From Pseudomonas monsensis (GTDB taxonomy: Bacteria; Pseudomonadota; Gammaproteobacteria; Pseudomonadales; Pseudomonadaceae), in contig NZ_CP077087.1 in assembly GCF_014268495.2 (NCBI RefSeq), positions 6,354,896 through 6,418,895 on the forward strand: a stretch of DNA of 64,000 nucleotides, written 5' to 3'. This document shows, in pieces, positions 8,436-17,931 of the stretch. The notes beneath the pieces are model-generated. The model did no database searches, was not told where the DNA came from, and saw only the letters and a list, made by a program, of their open reading frames with translations. The stretch's first letter is position 1; the number at the start of each line of letters is the position of its first letter. A program made the position numbers and the translations under genes.

Positions 8436-8987
8436 TTAATCCCGCAGCCCCCCCCGGTGCGACGCTTCGCCGCTGAGCGGTCGCTGCAGAGCGCCCCAGA
8501 CCAGCCGTAACATTTGATAGACCGCAAGAATCGACACCGCGACAAAGAACAACAGACTCCATTCCGGAAGACTCAGATCGAACAGCGTCCAGGAAATTTC
8601 CGCGCAATCAGTGCCGCCGTTAAACATTCGTTGCAATGCGCAGATCCACGACAATCCACTGAACAGCGTCTCGGCCGCCGGGGCACAATTGTCCAGTTGC
8701 AGCACCGGATCGCTTTGTATCAGCACCTGGCGCCAGGCCGCCGTAGTGCCGCCCAGACTCGCGCACAGCACCAGCAGCCAGTAAAGCCACAAGCCAACAC
8801 GCCTGGGGCCATGCACCGCCGCCAGACCGCAGCACACGCACAGCAGCGTAAGAAACAACCGCTGCACCAGACATAGACTGCACGGCGCCAGACCGACCGC
8901 GTATTCAAGATAATAGGAAGCTCCCAGAGCAAAGGCCCCCGCAGTGAAAGCCATGAAAAACAAGGAGCGTGAGCAGGCCAACGACAT
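8436..8987 (-). CDS. dsbB: DsbB-type disulfide bond oxidase
   Basis: 183 residues with four membrane helices. The first periplasmic loop carries the CSLC redox pair (APCSLCLVQR). The second loop has the partner cysteines in DNCAPA and GGTDCAE. These four cysteines are what DsbB uses to reoxidise DsbA and pass electrons to quinone in the inner membrane. Extra Cys residues occur in the second helix (LCVCCG), which is not unusual in Pseudomonas DsbB proteins. It stands alone upstream of algQ; Pseudomonas species often have two dsbB paralogues, so redundancy is possible. Confidence 0.92.
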   Translation of the reverse strand: MSLACSRSLFFMAFTAGAFALGASYYLEYAVGLAPCSLCLVQRLFLTLLCVCCGLAAVHGPRRVGLWLYWLLVLCASLGGTTAAWRQVLIQSDPVLQLDNCAPAAETLFSGLSWICALQRMFNGGTDCAEISWTLFDLSLPEWSLLFFVAVSILAVYQMLRLVWGALQRPLSGEASHRGGLRD

Positions 8988-9204
8988 GGCTTTTCCGTAA
9001 CAGTGGAGACAGGCTGTAACGGTAGAGGAAAGCGTGTCAGCCTTTCAAGACGAGGTCCTGACGACAGTTCACCAGAGGTGTAGGGAAAACCCGACAGGTT
9101 CAAGAGGAAAGGATGAAGCCCTCTGTAGGACTTTATCCAGGACGCTGGCTGAAGTTGAATTTCGGTCGTAAACGGTCAACGAGGGAGAGGCCTCCCTCGT
9201 GTCT

Positions 9205-10443
9205 TCAGGCATGCACCGGAGCCGGCAACGGAGCGGCCAGCAAGCGCTCATCCAACAGACCAAGCCCTTCCTGAAACAACTGATTGCTGCGCTCGGTATC
9301 GCCCAGTTGCGCAAGCAGGCGGGCCAGCTCGGCACAGGTTTCCGGATTGCGCTGCACGCGCAGGCTGCTTTCCAGATAATCCCGGGCCTTGCCCCAAAGA
9401 CTGGTTTGCAGGCAGAGACGTCCCAGAGTCAGCAGCAGGCTCGGGTCGCCCGGATGCTCCTTGAGCCAGCCTTCGGCGGTTTGCAGCTGGCGCGCAGGAT
9501 CACTGCCGCGCACCAGACCATAAAGCCGGGCGAGATGGCTGTCGTACTTGCGCTTCAGCGCCGTGCGCAGGACTTCTTCAGCTTCGACCTGAGCCCCCAA
9601 CTGACGCAACTGCTCGGCGTACGCCAGCACCAGCGGCGGCTCCTGACGCTGGGCAGAGGTGAGCTGTTCCCAGGCCCGCAGCAGCGACTGCCGGCCCACG
9701 CTGCCGTCCTCTTCACGGTGCGCCGCCAGCGACAGGTTTTCGCCCCAGGCGCGGCGCTCCAGCTCAGCCAGTTCGGACGGCGGCAGGACTTTGTCCTTGC
9801 GCAGCTCCGGCAACAGACGAATCACCGCCGACCATTCGCCACGTTGCTGATACAGACGCTGCAATTGCCGCAACGTCTGCGCATTGCGTGGATGACGTTC
9901 GTGCATCGCTTGCAGGGTCACCAGGGCGCCCTCGGTATCGCCGCGATCGGTCTGCAACTGTGCATGGCTCAAGGCAATCGCCAACTCAGCCTGAGGTTGG
10001 CGTTCGAGCGCCCGCTCCAGCAAGCGATCGCACTCCTCGTAATGGCCTTGCTCGTTGGCCGCCCGGGCCGCGCCGAGGTAGTACAGCAACGGTTGGCGTT
10101 CAGCTTCGGCGGCGCGGTAAAGATGACGCTGCGCGCTGGCCCAGCGACCTTCCGCCAGATCCAGCTGACCATGTTCGATCGCCACTTGCACGCGACGGCT
10201 GCGGTTGCGTCGCGACCACGGGTTGACCACGCCGCTGGAGGTCATGACCAGTTCAACCAGTGCCTTGATCCCCCAGATCACCAGCCACAACACTGCGATC
10301 ACCGCAAGAGTCGCCCACAGGCTCGACTCATAGCGGAAGCTCTTGTAGGCGACCAGCACGTAACCGGAATGCTCGGCAATCGCCAGCCCCAACGCCGCCG
10401 TCGCGGCGATCACCAGAAACACGATCACATACAGGCGTTTCAT
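9205..10443 (-). CDS. hemY: HemY, TPR protein of the heme operon
   Basis: 412 residues. Two N-terminal membrane helices (about 1-60, MKRLYVIVFLVIAATAALGL and the following WATLAVIAVLWLVIWGI) match the HemY_N domain. A long series of TPR-like helical pairs follows. This is the proteobacterial HemY found after hemX, not the Gram-positive coproporphyrinogen oxidase of the same name. It is thought to organise or regulate late heme synthesis at the inner membrane. Its start overlaps the end of hemX by 4 bp, so it is the last gene of hemC-D-X-Y. Confidence 0.93.
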   Translation of the reverse strand: MKRLYVIVFLVIAATAALGLAIAEHSGYVLVAYKSFRYESSLWATLAVIAVLWLVIWGIKALVELVMTSSGVVNPWSRRNRSRRVQVAIEHGQLDLAEGRWASAQRHLYRAAEAERQPLLYYLGAARAANEQGHYEECDRLLERALERQPQAELAIALSHAQLQTDRGDTEGALVTLQAMHERHPRNAQTLRQLQRLYQQRGEWSAVIRLLPELRKDKVLPPSELAELERRAWGENLSLAAHREEDGSVGRQSLLRAWEQLTSAQRQEPPLVLAYAEQLRQLGAQVEAEEVLRTALKRKYDSHLARLYGLVRGSDPARQLQTAEGWLKEHPGDPSLLLTLGRLCLQTSLWGKARDYLESSLRVQRNPETCAELARLLAQLGDTERSNQLFQEGLGLLDERLLAAPLPAPVHA

Positions 10444-11582
10444 GGCGTGGCCTCCTGCGCAGTGCTGGCAGCAGGTTTGGCGAAGGGTTTCACCGACTCT
10501 TCGGCGTTGACGTTACGCCGCTCAAGATAAGCCTGAACCGCACTCAACGTGCCGGCCAGATCCGGCGTGGCGACCGTGACCGGTGCCTTGCTCAGCTCGG
10601 CGACCTGCTCGAGCATCACTTTGCTCTGCGGATTGTCCGGGTTGAAATTGCCCTTGAGCACGTCACGCGCCTCGGCCAGCGCCTGGGTATAAACCGGCGC
10701 CTGACCATTGAGCGCGGCCCACTGCGCCTGCTCCAGCGCCAGGCTCAGGGCCAGGCGGACCTGGCTCAGGCTCTGACCGGCCAGCAATGGCTTCACATTC
10801 TTGTCGGCGTTGAAATCAATGCGGATGTAGCGCGAGATCTGATCCCACCACTGCGCCCAGCGACTGGCGCCGTCACCATCGGACGTCAGGCCCAGCAGCG
10901 ACTCACCGCGATCCTTGTACTCCGGCGCCAGCTCGGTGAGGCTGATGACCTGATCGCGCAGGGCACCAATACGCAGAAACAATCCGGTGCGATCCGGCTG
11001 CTCGGTGCTTCGCAGGGCGACGAGGGTTTTCGCCACTTGCTCACGGGCGGCGAACGATCCGGGGTCGTTCTGCTCACGCAGGATTTCATCGGCGCCCTGG
11101 ACCAATGCCTGTGCGCTGCTGATGTCCTGCAACGCCGACAGACGCAGGCTGGCCAGACGCAGCAAGTGCTCGGCCTCAGCCAGGCGCCAATCCTTGCGAC
11201 TGGCGCCAAGGACCGTTTCCAGACGCTGATTGAGGCGCTGTTGATCACCCTGCAGTTGAGTCACCAGACGCTGTCGATCAGCCAGTTCATCGGCACCCGG
11301 CAACTGCGCGAGGCGTTCGGTCAGGCGCTGTTCGTTGAGTTTCAGGCTCTGTGCCTGATCGTTCAACGCCTGCACCTGGCCCGACTGTTGTTGCGTGTTG
11401 GTCTGCAGGTGACGTACCTGCCAGACACCCCAGCCACCAATCGCGACGCCGGCGGCGCCGAGCAACAAGGCGACGATCGCCAATCCATTGCCTCGGCGCG
11501 GCTCGGTGGCCGGCGGTGGCGTTTCAACCTGAGTCTCGATCACAGGCTGGACATCATCTTTAGGCAAGGCTGTTTCGCTCAC
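10440..11582 (-). CDS. hemX: HemX, membrane-anchored heme-operon protein
   Basis: 380 residues. A cytoplasmic Pro-rich N terminus is followed by one membrane helix (about 30-52, GLAIVALLLGAAGVAIGGWG), a Gln-rich coiled coil (about 55-125) and a helical C-terminal domain, the standard HemX (DUF513) layout. In E. coli the equivalent gene was annotated as a uroporphyrinogen methyltransferase, but this family lacks that domain and is better seen as a structural or regulatory partner of HemC/HemD. It lies 16 bp after hemD and overlaps hemY. Confidence 0.92.
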   Translation of the reverse strand: MSETALPKDDVQPVIETQVETPPPATEPRRGNGLAIVALLLGAAGVAIGGWGVWQVRHLQTNTQQQSGQVQALNDQAQSLKLNEQRLTERLAQLPGADELADRQRLVTQLQGDQQRLNQRLETVLGASRKDWRLAEAEHLLRLASLRLSALQDISSAQALVQGADEILREQNDPGSFAAREQVAKTLVALRSTEQPDRTGLFLRIGALRDQVISLTELAPEYKDRGESLLGLTSDGDGASRWAQWWDQISRYIRIDFNADKNVKPLLAGQSLSQVRLALSLALEQAQWAALNGQAPVYTQALAEARDVLKGNFNPDNPQSKVMLEQVAELSKAPVTVATPDLAGTLSAVQAYLERRNVNAEESVKPFAKPAASTAQEATP

Positions 11583-11598
11583 GTATCCATCCTTTGCA

Positions 11599-12366
11599 TT
11601 AGAGAACGGGCACGGGATGCTCCCGTAACGCCGTCAGCAAAGCCGCGGCACTCGCGCCACGGCAATCCACAACTGTTTGGGCCCCGGCGGCACGTGCCAG
11701 CTCGGCGACTCTTGGGCTTGGAACAAACAACGGCAACTGCGCTATCGCCGGCCAGGCATCGCCGGCCATCTGGCGCAGGTGCTCGAAACCCTGTCCACTG
11801 CTGACCACCAGCCCGTTCAAGCGTTCCGCTTCAATCCGCCGCGGCAATTCTTGCGCGGCATAGGCTGGCAGCTCACGACGATACAATTCCAGATACTCGA
11901 CACTAGCACCAAGCGTGCGCAAACGCTCGGCGAGCAACTCGCGGCCACCCTCGCCGCGCAGGATCAGCACTCGCGCACCGGACTGGCTGACCGCCTCGCG
12001 CAGACGCGACAACTGCAGCAACGCTTCGCTGTCATCACCAGTGTCCGGGCAGTGCACGTCCAGGCCACGGTCGCGCAGAATCTGCGCGGTCGCCGCGCCA
12101 ACGCTGAACCACGGCATCGCCAACATGGGCGGGCCACCGGCATCGAGCAGGTCGACCGCAATGCGCGCTGCCGGTTTGCTGACCACGATCACCGCGCTGC
12201 AGCCCGACAGCTGCGCAATCGCCTGACGGATTTTGTCAGAGACCGGCAGCGGCACGATGTCCAGAAGCGGCAGGCAACTGCTGAAAACCCCCTGCCCTGC
12301 TAACGTCTCGGCGAGCGCCGCGCAATCTTCGGCGGGGCGCGTCAGCAGCAGTCGCCAACCGGTCAC
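11599..12366 (-). CDS. hemD: uroporphyrinogen-III synthase
   Basis: 255 residues of the two-domain HemD fold. It opens with WRLLLTRPAEDCAALAE and has the conserved stretch VVSSGQGFEHL in the C-terminal half. HemD closes and inverts the last ring of hydroxymethylbilane to give uroporphyrinogen III in the cytoplasm, the branch point to heme, siroheme and cobalamin. The start overlaps hemC by 4 bp, so the consecutive enzymes are translationally coupled. Confidence 0.93.
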   Translation of the reverse strand: MTGWRLLLTRPAEDCAALAETLAGQGVFSSCLPLLDIVPLPVSDKIRQAIAQLSGCSAVIVVSKPAARIAVDLLDAGGPPMLAMPWFSVGAATAQILRDRGLDVHCPDTGDDSEALLQLSRLREAVSQSGARVLILRGEGGRELLAERLRTLGASVEYLELYRRELPAYAAQELPRRIEAERLNGLVVSSGQGFEHLRQMAGDAWPAIAQLPLFVPSPRVAELARAAGAQTVVDCRGASAAALLTALREHPVPVL

Positions 12367-13304
12367 TCGTGACCTGCCTCGCCATACACCGCTTTGAGGA
12401 TGTCGTCGGCACCCTGGCCGAGCAAGTCCTCAGCGACCTTCACCCCCAGCGCCTCGGCATCGGCACGCGGCGCCCGCGCTTCGGCGCTGAGCAGCTTGCC
12501 ACCGCTCGGCTCGCCGACCAGACCTCGCAGCCACAACTGCTCACCCTCGAGCACGGCGTAGCAGGCGATCGGCACCTGGCAGCCGCCATTCAGATGTTTG
12601 TTGAGGGCGCGTTCAGCGCTGACCCGCGCAGCCGTATCGGCGTGATGCAGCGGTGCCAACAGGGCATGAATTTCAGTGTCGGCGCTGCGGCATTCGATGC
12701 CGACGGCGCCCTGGCCACCGGCCGGCAGGCTGTCGTCGACGCTAATGGCAGAGGTGATGCGGTCTTCGAAACCGAGGCGGATCAGGCCGGCCGCCGCGAG
12801 GATGATCGCGTCGTACTCACCGGCATCGAGCTTGGCCAGGCGCGTGTTGACGTTACCGCGCAGGAAGCGGATCTCGAGATCCGGGCGGCGCGTCAGCAAC
12901 TGGGCCTGACGACGCAGGCTGGAGGTGCCGACGATGGCGCCGGCAGGCAGCGCATCGAGGCTTTGAAAGGTATTGGATACGAAGGCATCGCGCGGGTCTT
13001 CACGCTCGCAGATGCAGAACAGGCCCAGACCTTCGGGGAAGTCCATCGGCACGTCTTTCATCGAGTGCACGGCGATGTCGGCTTCGTTTTCCAGCAGCGC
13101 GGTTTCCAGTTCCTTGACGAACAGGCCTTTGCCGCCGATTTTCGACAGTGGCGAGTCGAGCAGCTTGTCGCCGCGACTGACCATGGGCACCAGCGTCACC
13201 AGCAGGCCCGGATGGGCCGCCTCCAGACGGGCTTTGACGTATTCGGCCTGCCAGAGGGCCAGCGCACTTTTACGGGTGGCGATGCGGATTTCGCGAGAGG
13301 ACAT
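12363..13304 (-). CDS. hemC: porphobilinogen deaminase (hydroxymethylbilane synthase)
   Basis: 313 residues, the usual length. It has the family N terminus (REIRIATRKSALALWQAEYV), KDVPMDFPEGL, the active-site loop and the cofactor-binding GGCQVPIACYA, whose first Cys covalently holds the dipyrromethane. The enzyme joins four porphobilinogens to hydroxymethylbilane in the cytoplasm. It heads hemC-D-X-Y and lies 138 bp after algR on the same strand, a neighbourhood conserved in Pseudomonas. Confidence 0.95.
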   Translation of the reverse strand: MSSREIRIATRKSALALWQAEYVKARLEAAHPGLLVTLVPMVSRGDKLLDSPLSKIGGKGLFVKELETALLENEADIAVHSMKDVPMDFPEGLGLFCICEREDPRDAFVSNTFQSLDALPAGAIVGTSSLRRQAQLLTRRPDLEIRFLRGNVNTRLAKLDAGEYDAIILAAAGLIRLGFEDRITSAISVDDSLPAGGQGAVGIECRSADTEIHALLAPLHHADTAARVSAERALNKHLNGGCQVPIACYAVLEGEQLWLRGLVGEPSGGKLLSAEARAPRADAEALGVKVAEDLLGQGADDILKAVYGEAGHE

Positions 13305-13442
13305 GGATCAATCCGTACTGAATAGATACGGCGGATAATAACAGCTCAGCCAAATCCACTTTGACCTGAATCAGAAACGACGTGGCCTCCCTGGCCTGCG
13401 ATGCCCGGTGAAGAAAAGCAGAAACCCGCCGAAACGATCGGG

Positions 13443-14189
13443 TTACAGGCCCTGCATCATCTTGCGCACACCGGCCACGTGCCGACGGCTGACGATCAGC
13501 GCATCACCGTTGAGGCCTTTGAGGTACAGCTGGAAATGCCCCAGCGGCGTACGTTGCAGCCGTTCGATGCGGTCGCGGGCAACCAGTGCGTTGCGGTGGA
13601 TACGCACGAAGCGCTCACCGAATTCGTCTTCGAGCGCCTTGAGTGGTTCGTCCAGCAACACTTCGCCGGCCTCGTGACGCAGGGTCACGTATTTGTGGTC
13701 GGCAATGAAGTAGACCACCTGATCGAGCGGGATCAGTTCAATCCCTTTGCGAGTACGGGCGCTGATGTGACTGCGCGGGCCGTTGCCGCTTTCGGCAGCG
13801 GGACGGGTCAGGGCCGAGAGCTGGGCCCGGTTGGGACGTTCAGCCCGTTTCAGGGCGTCATGCAGATGTTCGGTTCGCACGGGTTTCACCACATAGCCCA
13901 CGGCGCTGGCCTGCAGGGCTTCCACGGCAAATTCATCGGGGCTGGTGCAAAACACCACGGCGGGCGGCGTTTCTCGTTCGCACAGACGGGCAGCGACCTG
14001 CAGGCCATCCAGGCCAGGCATGCGAATATCGAGCAGCACGATATCCGGCTTGTGGCTGTCGATCAGCGCCAACGCCTCCTCGCCATTCGTGGCGCTGGGC
14101 TCCAGGACTGTGTAACCCTCGAGCTCACTCACCATTCGGCTGAGGCGCTCGCGAGCCAGTGGTTCGTCATCAACGATCAGGACATTCAT
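13443..14189 (-). CDS. algR: AlgR, LytTR-type response regulator
   Basis: 248 residues, the same length as P. aeruginosa AlgR, when started at 14189 (MNVLIVDDEPLARERLSRM). The receiver domain has the acidic pair DD7-8, the phospho-acceptor Asp54 in LLDIRMPGLDG and the switch Lys in VKPVR. A LytTR DNA-binding domain fills about 140-248 (HISARTRKGIELIPLDQV). AlgR controls alginate, type IV pili, rhamnolipid and cyanide genes in P. aeruginosa. Its usual cognate kinase AlgZ/FimS is not encoded next to it here. Confidence 0.95.
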   Translation of the reverse strand: MNVLIVDDEPLARERLSRMVSELEGYTVLEPSATNGEEALALIDSHKPDIVLLDIRMPGLDGLQVAARLCERETPPAVVFCTSPDEFAVEALQASAVGYVVKPVRTEHLHDALKRAERPNRAQLSALTRPAAESGNGPRSHISARTRKGIELIPLDQVVYFIADHKYVTLRHEAGEVLLDEPLKALEDEFGERFVRIHRNALVARDRIERLQRTPLGHFQLYLKGLNGDALIVSRRHVAGVRKMMQGL

Positions 14190-14656
14190 ATTGCGCTGGA
14201 TTCCTGCGTGAGTCTCGCACAAGGATAGCGTAGACAGGTGGAGTGACGTCCGTCACCGCGATCCACGCTAAGACTAGCCCGAGCGCCAAAAAGTGCCGTA
14301 CGTCGGCCAGCAATATTTGCCAGTGTCCGGGTCGTACTGCTCGAAGCCCGCTGTTTCCCGCGTTTCTCACGGGTTTTGTCCAAGGACATAACCCACCCCC
14401 ACTTCTTATAGTCGGCGACCGGACCTTTGCACAATCCGCGCTCACCGACCCTTATGTCCAACTGTAGACGCTCGCCGGGCCGATATTGCTCAATCGAAAA
14501 ATATCCTTGCGCAAATCCCCCGGCACCAGCGGCCACTATGGCTGACGCAATGAGAAAAAAACGTATCGACCAGTGTCAGCGACAGGATTGGCAACCCTGT
14601 TATTATCCGCGCCAGCGTTTCACGCCACTTTTCTTCAAGCCGATACGAGCGAATTC
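14190..14656. other. algR-argH intergenic region without algZ
   Basis: These 467 bp separate the divergent algR and argH. In P. aeruginosa this position holds algZ (fimS), a sensor kinase of about 358 residues; here the gap is too short and no frame resembles a kinase. Open frames on both strands have no recognisable motif. Promoters for both flanking genes must lie here but none is certain by eye. Confidence 0.6.
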
Positions 14657-16051
<1,395 letters not shown>

Positions 16052-16054
16052 AAG

Positions 16055-16146
16055 CATCGCGGGCAAGCCCGCTCCCACACGTTCTGCGTCGAACACACAA
16101 GGGTGTTTCAGCGCGAAATCCTGTGGGAGCGGGCCTGCCCGCGATG
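16055..16146. repeat. REPIN (two inverted REP units)
   Basis: The unit CATCGCGGGCAAGCCCGCTC and its reverse complement face each other about 45 bp apart, immediately after the argH stop. It belongs to the same family as the single REP at 2703. Confidence 0.88.
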
Positions 16147-16170
16147 ACTGACTCCAGAACGCTAAAAAAT

Positions 16171-16833
16171 CTACTTTTTCGCCGCGATCATCGCCAAAAA
16201 CGCCGGCATCGCAGCCTCTTTGTCCGCCGCAATCTTCTGCACATGCGGACTCTGCTCAAGCCGCTCCAGCAGCACCTTGGCTTTCGGCATCTCGGCCAGC
16301 AAATCGATTCCGAACAGCTTCTGCCCGACCGCGCACGCCAGCGGCACGCTGTAGAGGAAATACAGATCCGCGATGCTCAGACTGTCGCCCGCCACATACG
16401 GGGCGAACTTGCCGTGACGCCCCAGCGCCGCAAAACCCAGCAGCAATTCGGCTTTGGTTTTCTCCTTGATCGCCTCCGGCACCGGCGAGCCAAAGAACGC
16501 TTCGCCGTAACAGGCGCGACCCGGCAACTCGATATAGAGCTCGATCTCCTTGGCAATCGCCAGCACCTGCGCTCGCGCAAACGGGTCACTTGGCAACAGC
16601 GGTGTGCCCTTCTGGGTCTGCTCCAGGTATTCGAGGATGATGCCGGTTTCATTGATGTAACCGGCATCAACGCCCAGCACCGGGACTTTGCCGCGCGGGC
16701 TGATGGCCAGCGATTGCGGCGTTGGCGTCGGGTAGAACGTGACCTCTTCAAACGGCAGGCCTTTTTCCAGCAGCGCCAGTTTGACCATGTTGTAATAATT
16801 GCTGACAGAGAATCCGTAGAGCTTGAGCATCAC
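16171..16833 (-). CDS. glutathione S-transferase family protein
   Basis: 220 residues. Residues about 1-78 form the thioredoxin-like GST_N domain (KLYGFSVSNYYNMVKLALLE, then GKVPVLGVDAGYINETGIIL with the cis-Pro and the Glu/Thr gamma-glutamyl pocket). Residues about 90-210 are the helical GST_C domain (SIADLYFLYSVPLA). A Ser near residue 9 or 11 is the likely catalytic residue. The protein should conjugate or reduce electrophiles with glutathione; the natural substrate is unknown. Confidence 0.9.
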   Translation of the reverse strand: MMLKLYGFSVSNYYNMVKLALLEKGLPFEEVTFYPTPTPQSLAISPRGKVPVLGVDAGYINETGIILEYLEQTQKGTPLLPSDPFARAQVLAIAKEIELYIELPGRACYGEAFFGSPVPEAIKEKTKAELLLGFAALGRHGKFAPYVAGDSLSIADLYFLYSVPLACAVGQKLFGIDLLAEMPKAKVLLERLEQSPHVQKIAADKEAAMPAFLAMIAAKK

Positions 16834-16953
16834 ATAGCCTCCGGGCCGTGCGGGGTGGGCAGTCCCTGTTTATAGATCGCCGGACGCGATCCTGCCAGCA
16901 GCATCACCTCGCTGAATGCAGGTAAACTGGCGCCTTTCCTTGAGGAGCCTGCC

Positions 16954-17241
16954 ATGAGCGAGCCGACAGACATCGAGATTGACGACGAAGAAGAGTTCGC
17001 CGAGAACACTTTGATTGAAGCGATCGAAAATCAGATTGAAAACGACAACCCGCCAGCGGCCAAAGCGACCTTCAACAAGCTGACACTGGTGGGTGTCGAG
17101 CGCGATGAGATCCTCAACCTGATGGCGCACGTGCTGGCCTACGAGATTGACGCGATGCTCGATGAAGACCGTGCCTTCGATACCGAATGGTACGAAGCGG
17201 CGCTGCGCGCATTGCCAGAGCTGCCGCCCGAAAAGCAGTAA
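16954..17241 (+). CDS. conserved small acidic protein
   Basis: A 95-residue, strongly acidic protein (start MSEPTDIEIDDEEEFAENTL) with a good ribosome site (CTTGAGGAG) before the ATG. The middle (NKLTLVGVERDEILNLMAHV) is predicted helical. It looks like a conserved Pseudomonas protein of unknown function. There is no signal peptide, membrane segment or metal motif. Confidence 0.8.
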   Translation: MSEPTDIEIDDEEEFAENTLIEAIENQIENDNPPAAKATFNKLTLVGVERDEILNLMAHVLAYEIDAMLDEDRAFDTEWYEAALRALPELPPEKQ

Positions 17242-17263
17242 GCCCCCGATCGTGCAGGACTGA

Positions 17264-17335
17264 GCCTGCTCACGATAGCGTTCTGTCATGTCAGTGAAGA
17301 ATATGCTGACAGGCAATCCTCTATCGCGAGCAGGC
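17264..17335. repeat. degenerate REPIN-like inverted repeat
   Basis: GCCTGCTCACGATAG at the left is matched by CTATCGCGAGCAGGC at the right. A second, nested inverted pair (CTGTCA...TGACAG) lies between them. It resembles the REPIN family but with diverged arms. Confidence 0.6.
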
Positions 17336-17501
17336 GAAGGCCTACAATGTTTGTAACGTATCCAGCCAGCCAACTCCCGGGCCCCGACTACACTGGAATC
17401 CGCCTCAAGACAAAATCCCTGATCTGAGCACTGGACATGCCGCAAAAGCGGGTTCACCTTAGGGGCGCTGTCGTCCAATTACTAGAAAGTCTGGAGTCCT
17501 T

Positions 17502-17747
17502 ATGTCGCTTACCCCTGAGCTGGTTGCCGAACTGGAAGTCCTCGCACTCTTCAACCTGGACAGTTCCCAGGAAGGTTTGAAAATTCATCAGACCGCTGCC
17601 CCGAAACACATCGCTGCTGCACAACGCCTCTTTGAAAAAGAACTCACCGACCAGCCCGATGGCGGCTACCTGACCAGCCTGGGTCGTGATGCCGCGCAAA
17701 ATGTGCAGACCGTACTGACCATTTTGAGAGAGCAGGAAACCGCCTGA
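17502..17747 (+). CDS. TIGR02647-family small protein
   Basis: An 81-residue soluble protein that matches TIGR02647, a small family mostly in Pseudomonas and relatives. It begins MSLTPELVAELEVLALFNLD and ends in a helix, NVQTVLTILREQE. It lies alone upstream of cyaA. No function is known and no catalytic residues are evident. Confidence 0.85.
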   Translation: MSLTPELVAELEVLALFNLDSSQEGLKIHQTAAPKHIAAAQRLFEKELTDQPDGGYLTSLGRDAAQNVQTVLTILREQETA

Positions 17748-17931
17748 TTTTCCCGTCTTTGCCCACGGGAACTCCTGCCACGGGATTTCCGCGGGCTCGC
17801 TTGATCACCCCACGCTAAAAATCTGACGTCAAAAAAACAAATTCAGCTTAAAAGTCCCGCTGCGCAGAGGCTAAACTGCCTCCCATTCCGAGACCCTCTT
17901 CGTCCGAGCCTGCGAGCCGGTTTGAGCTGAC

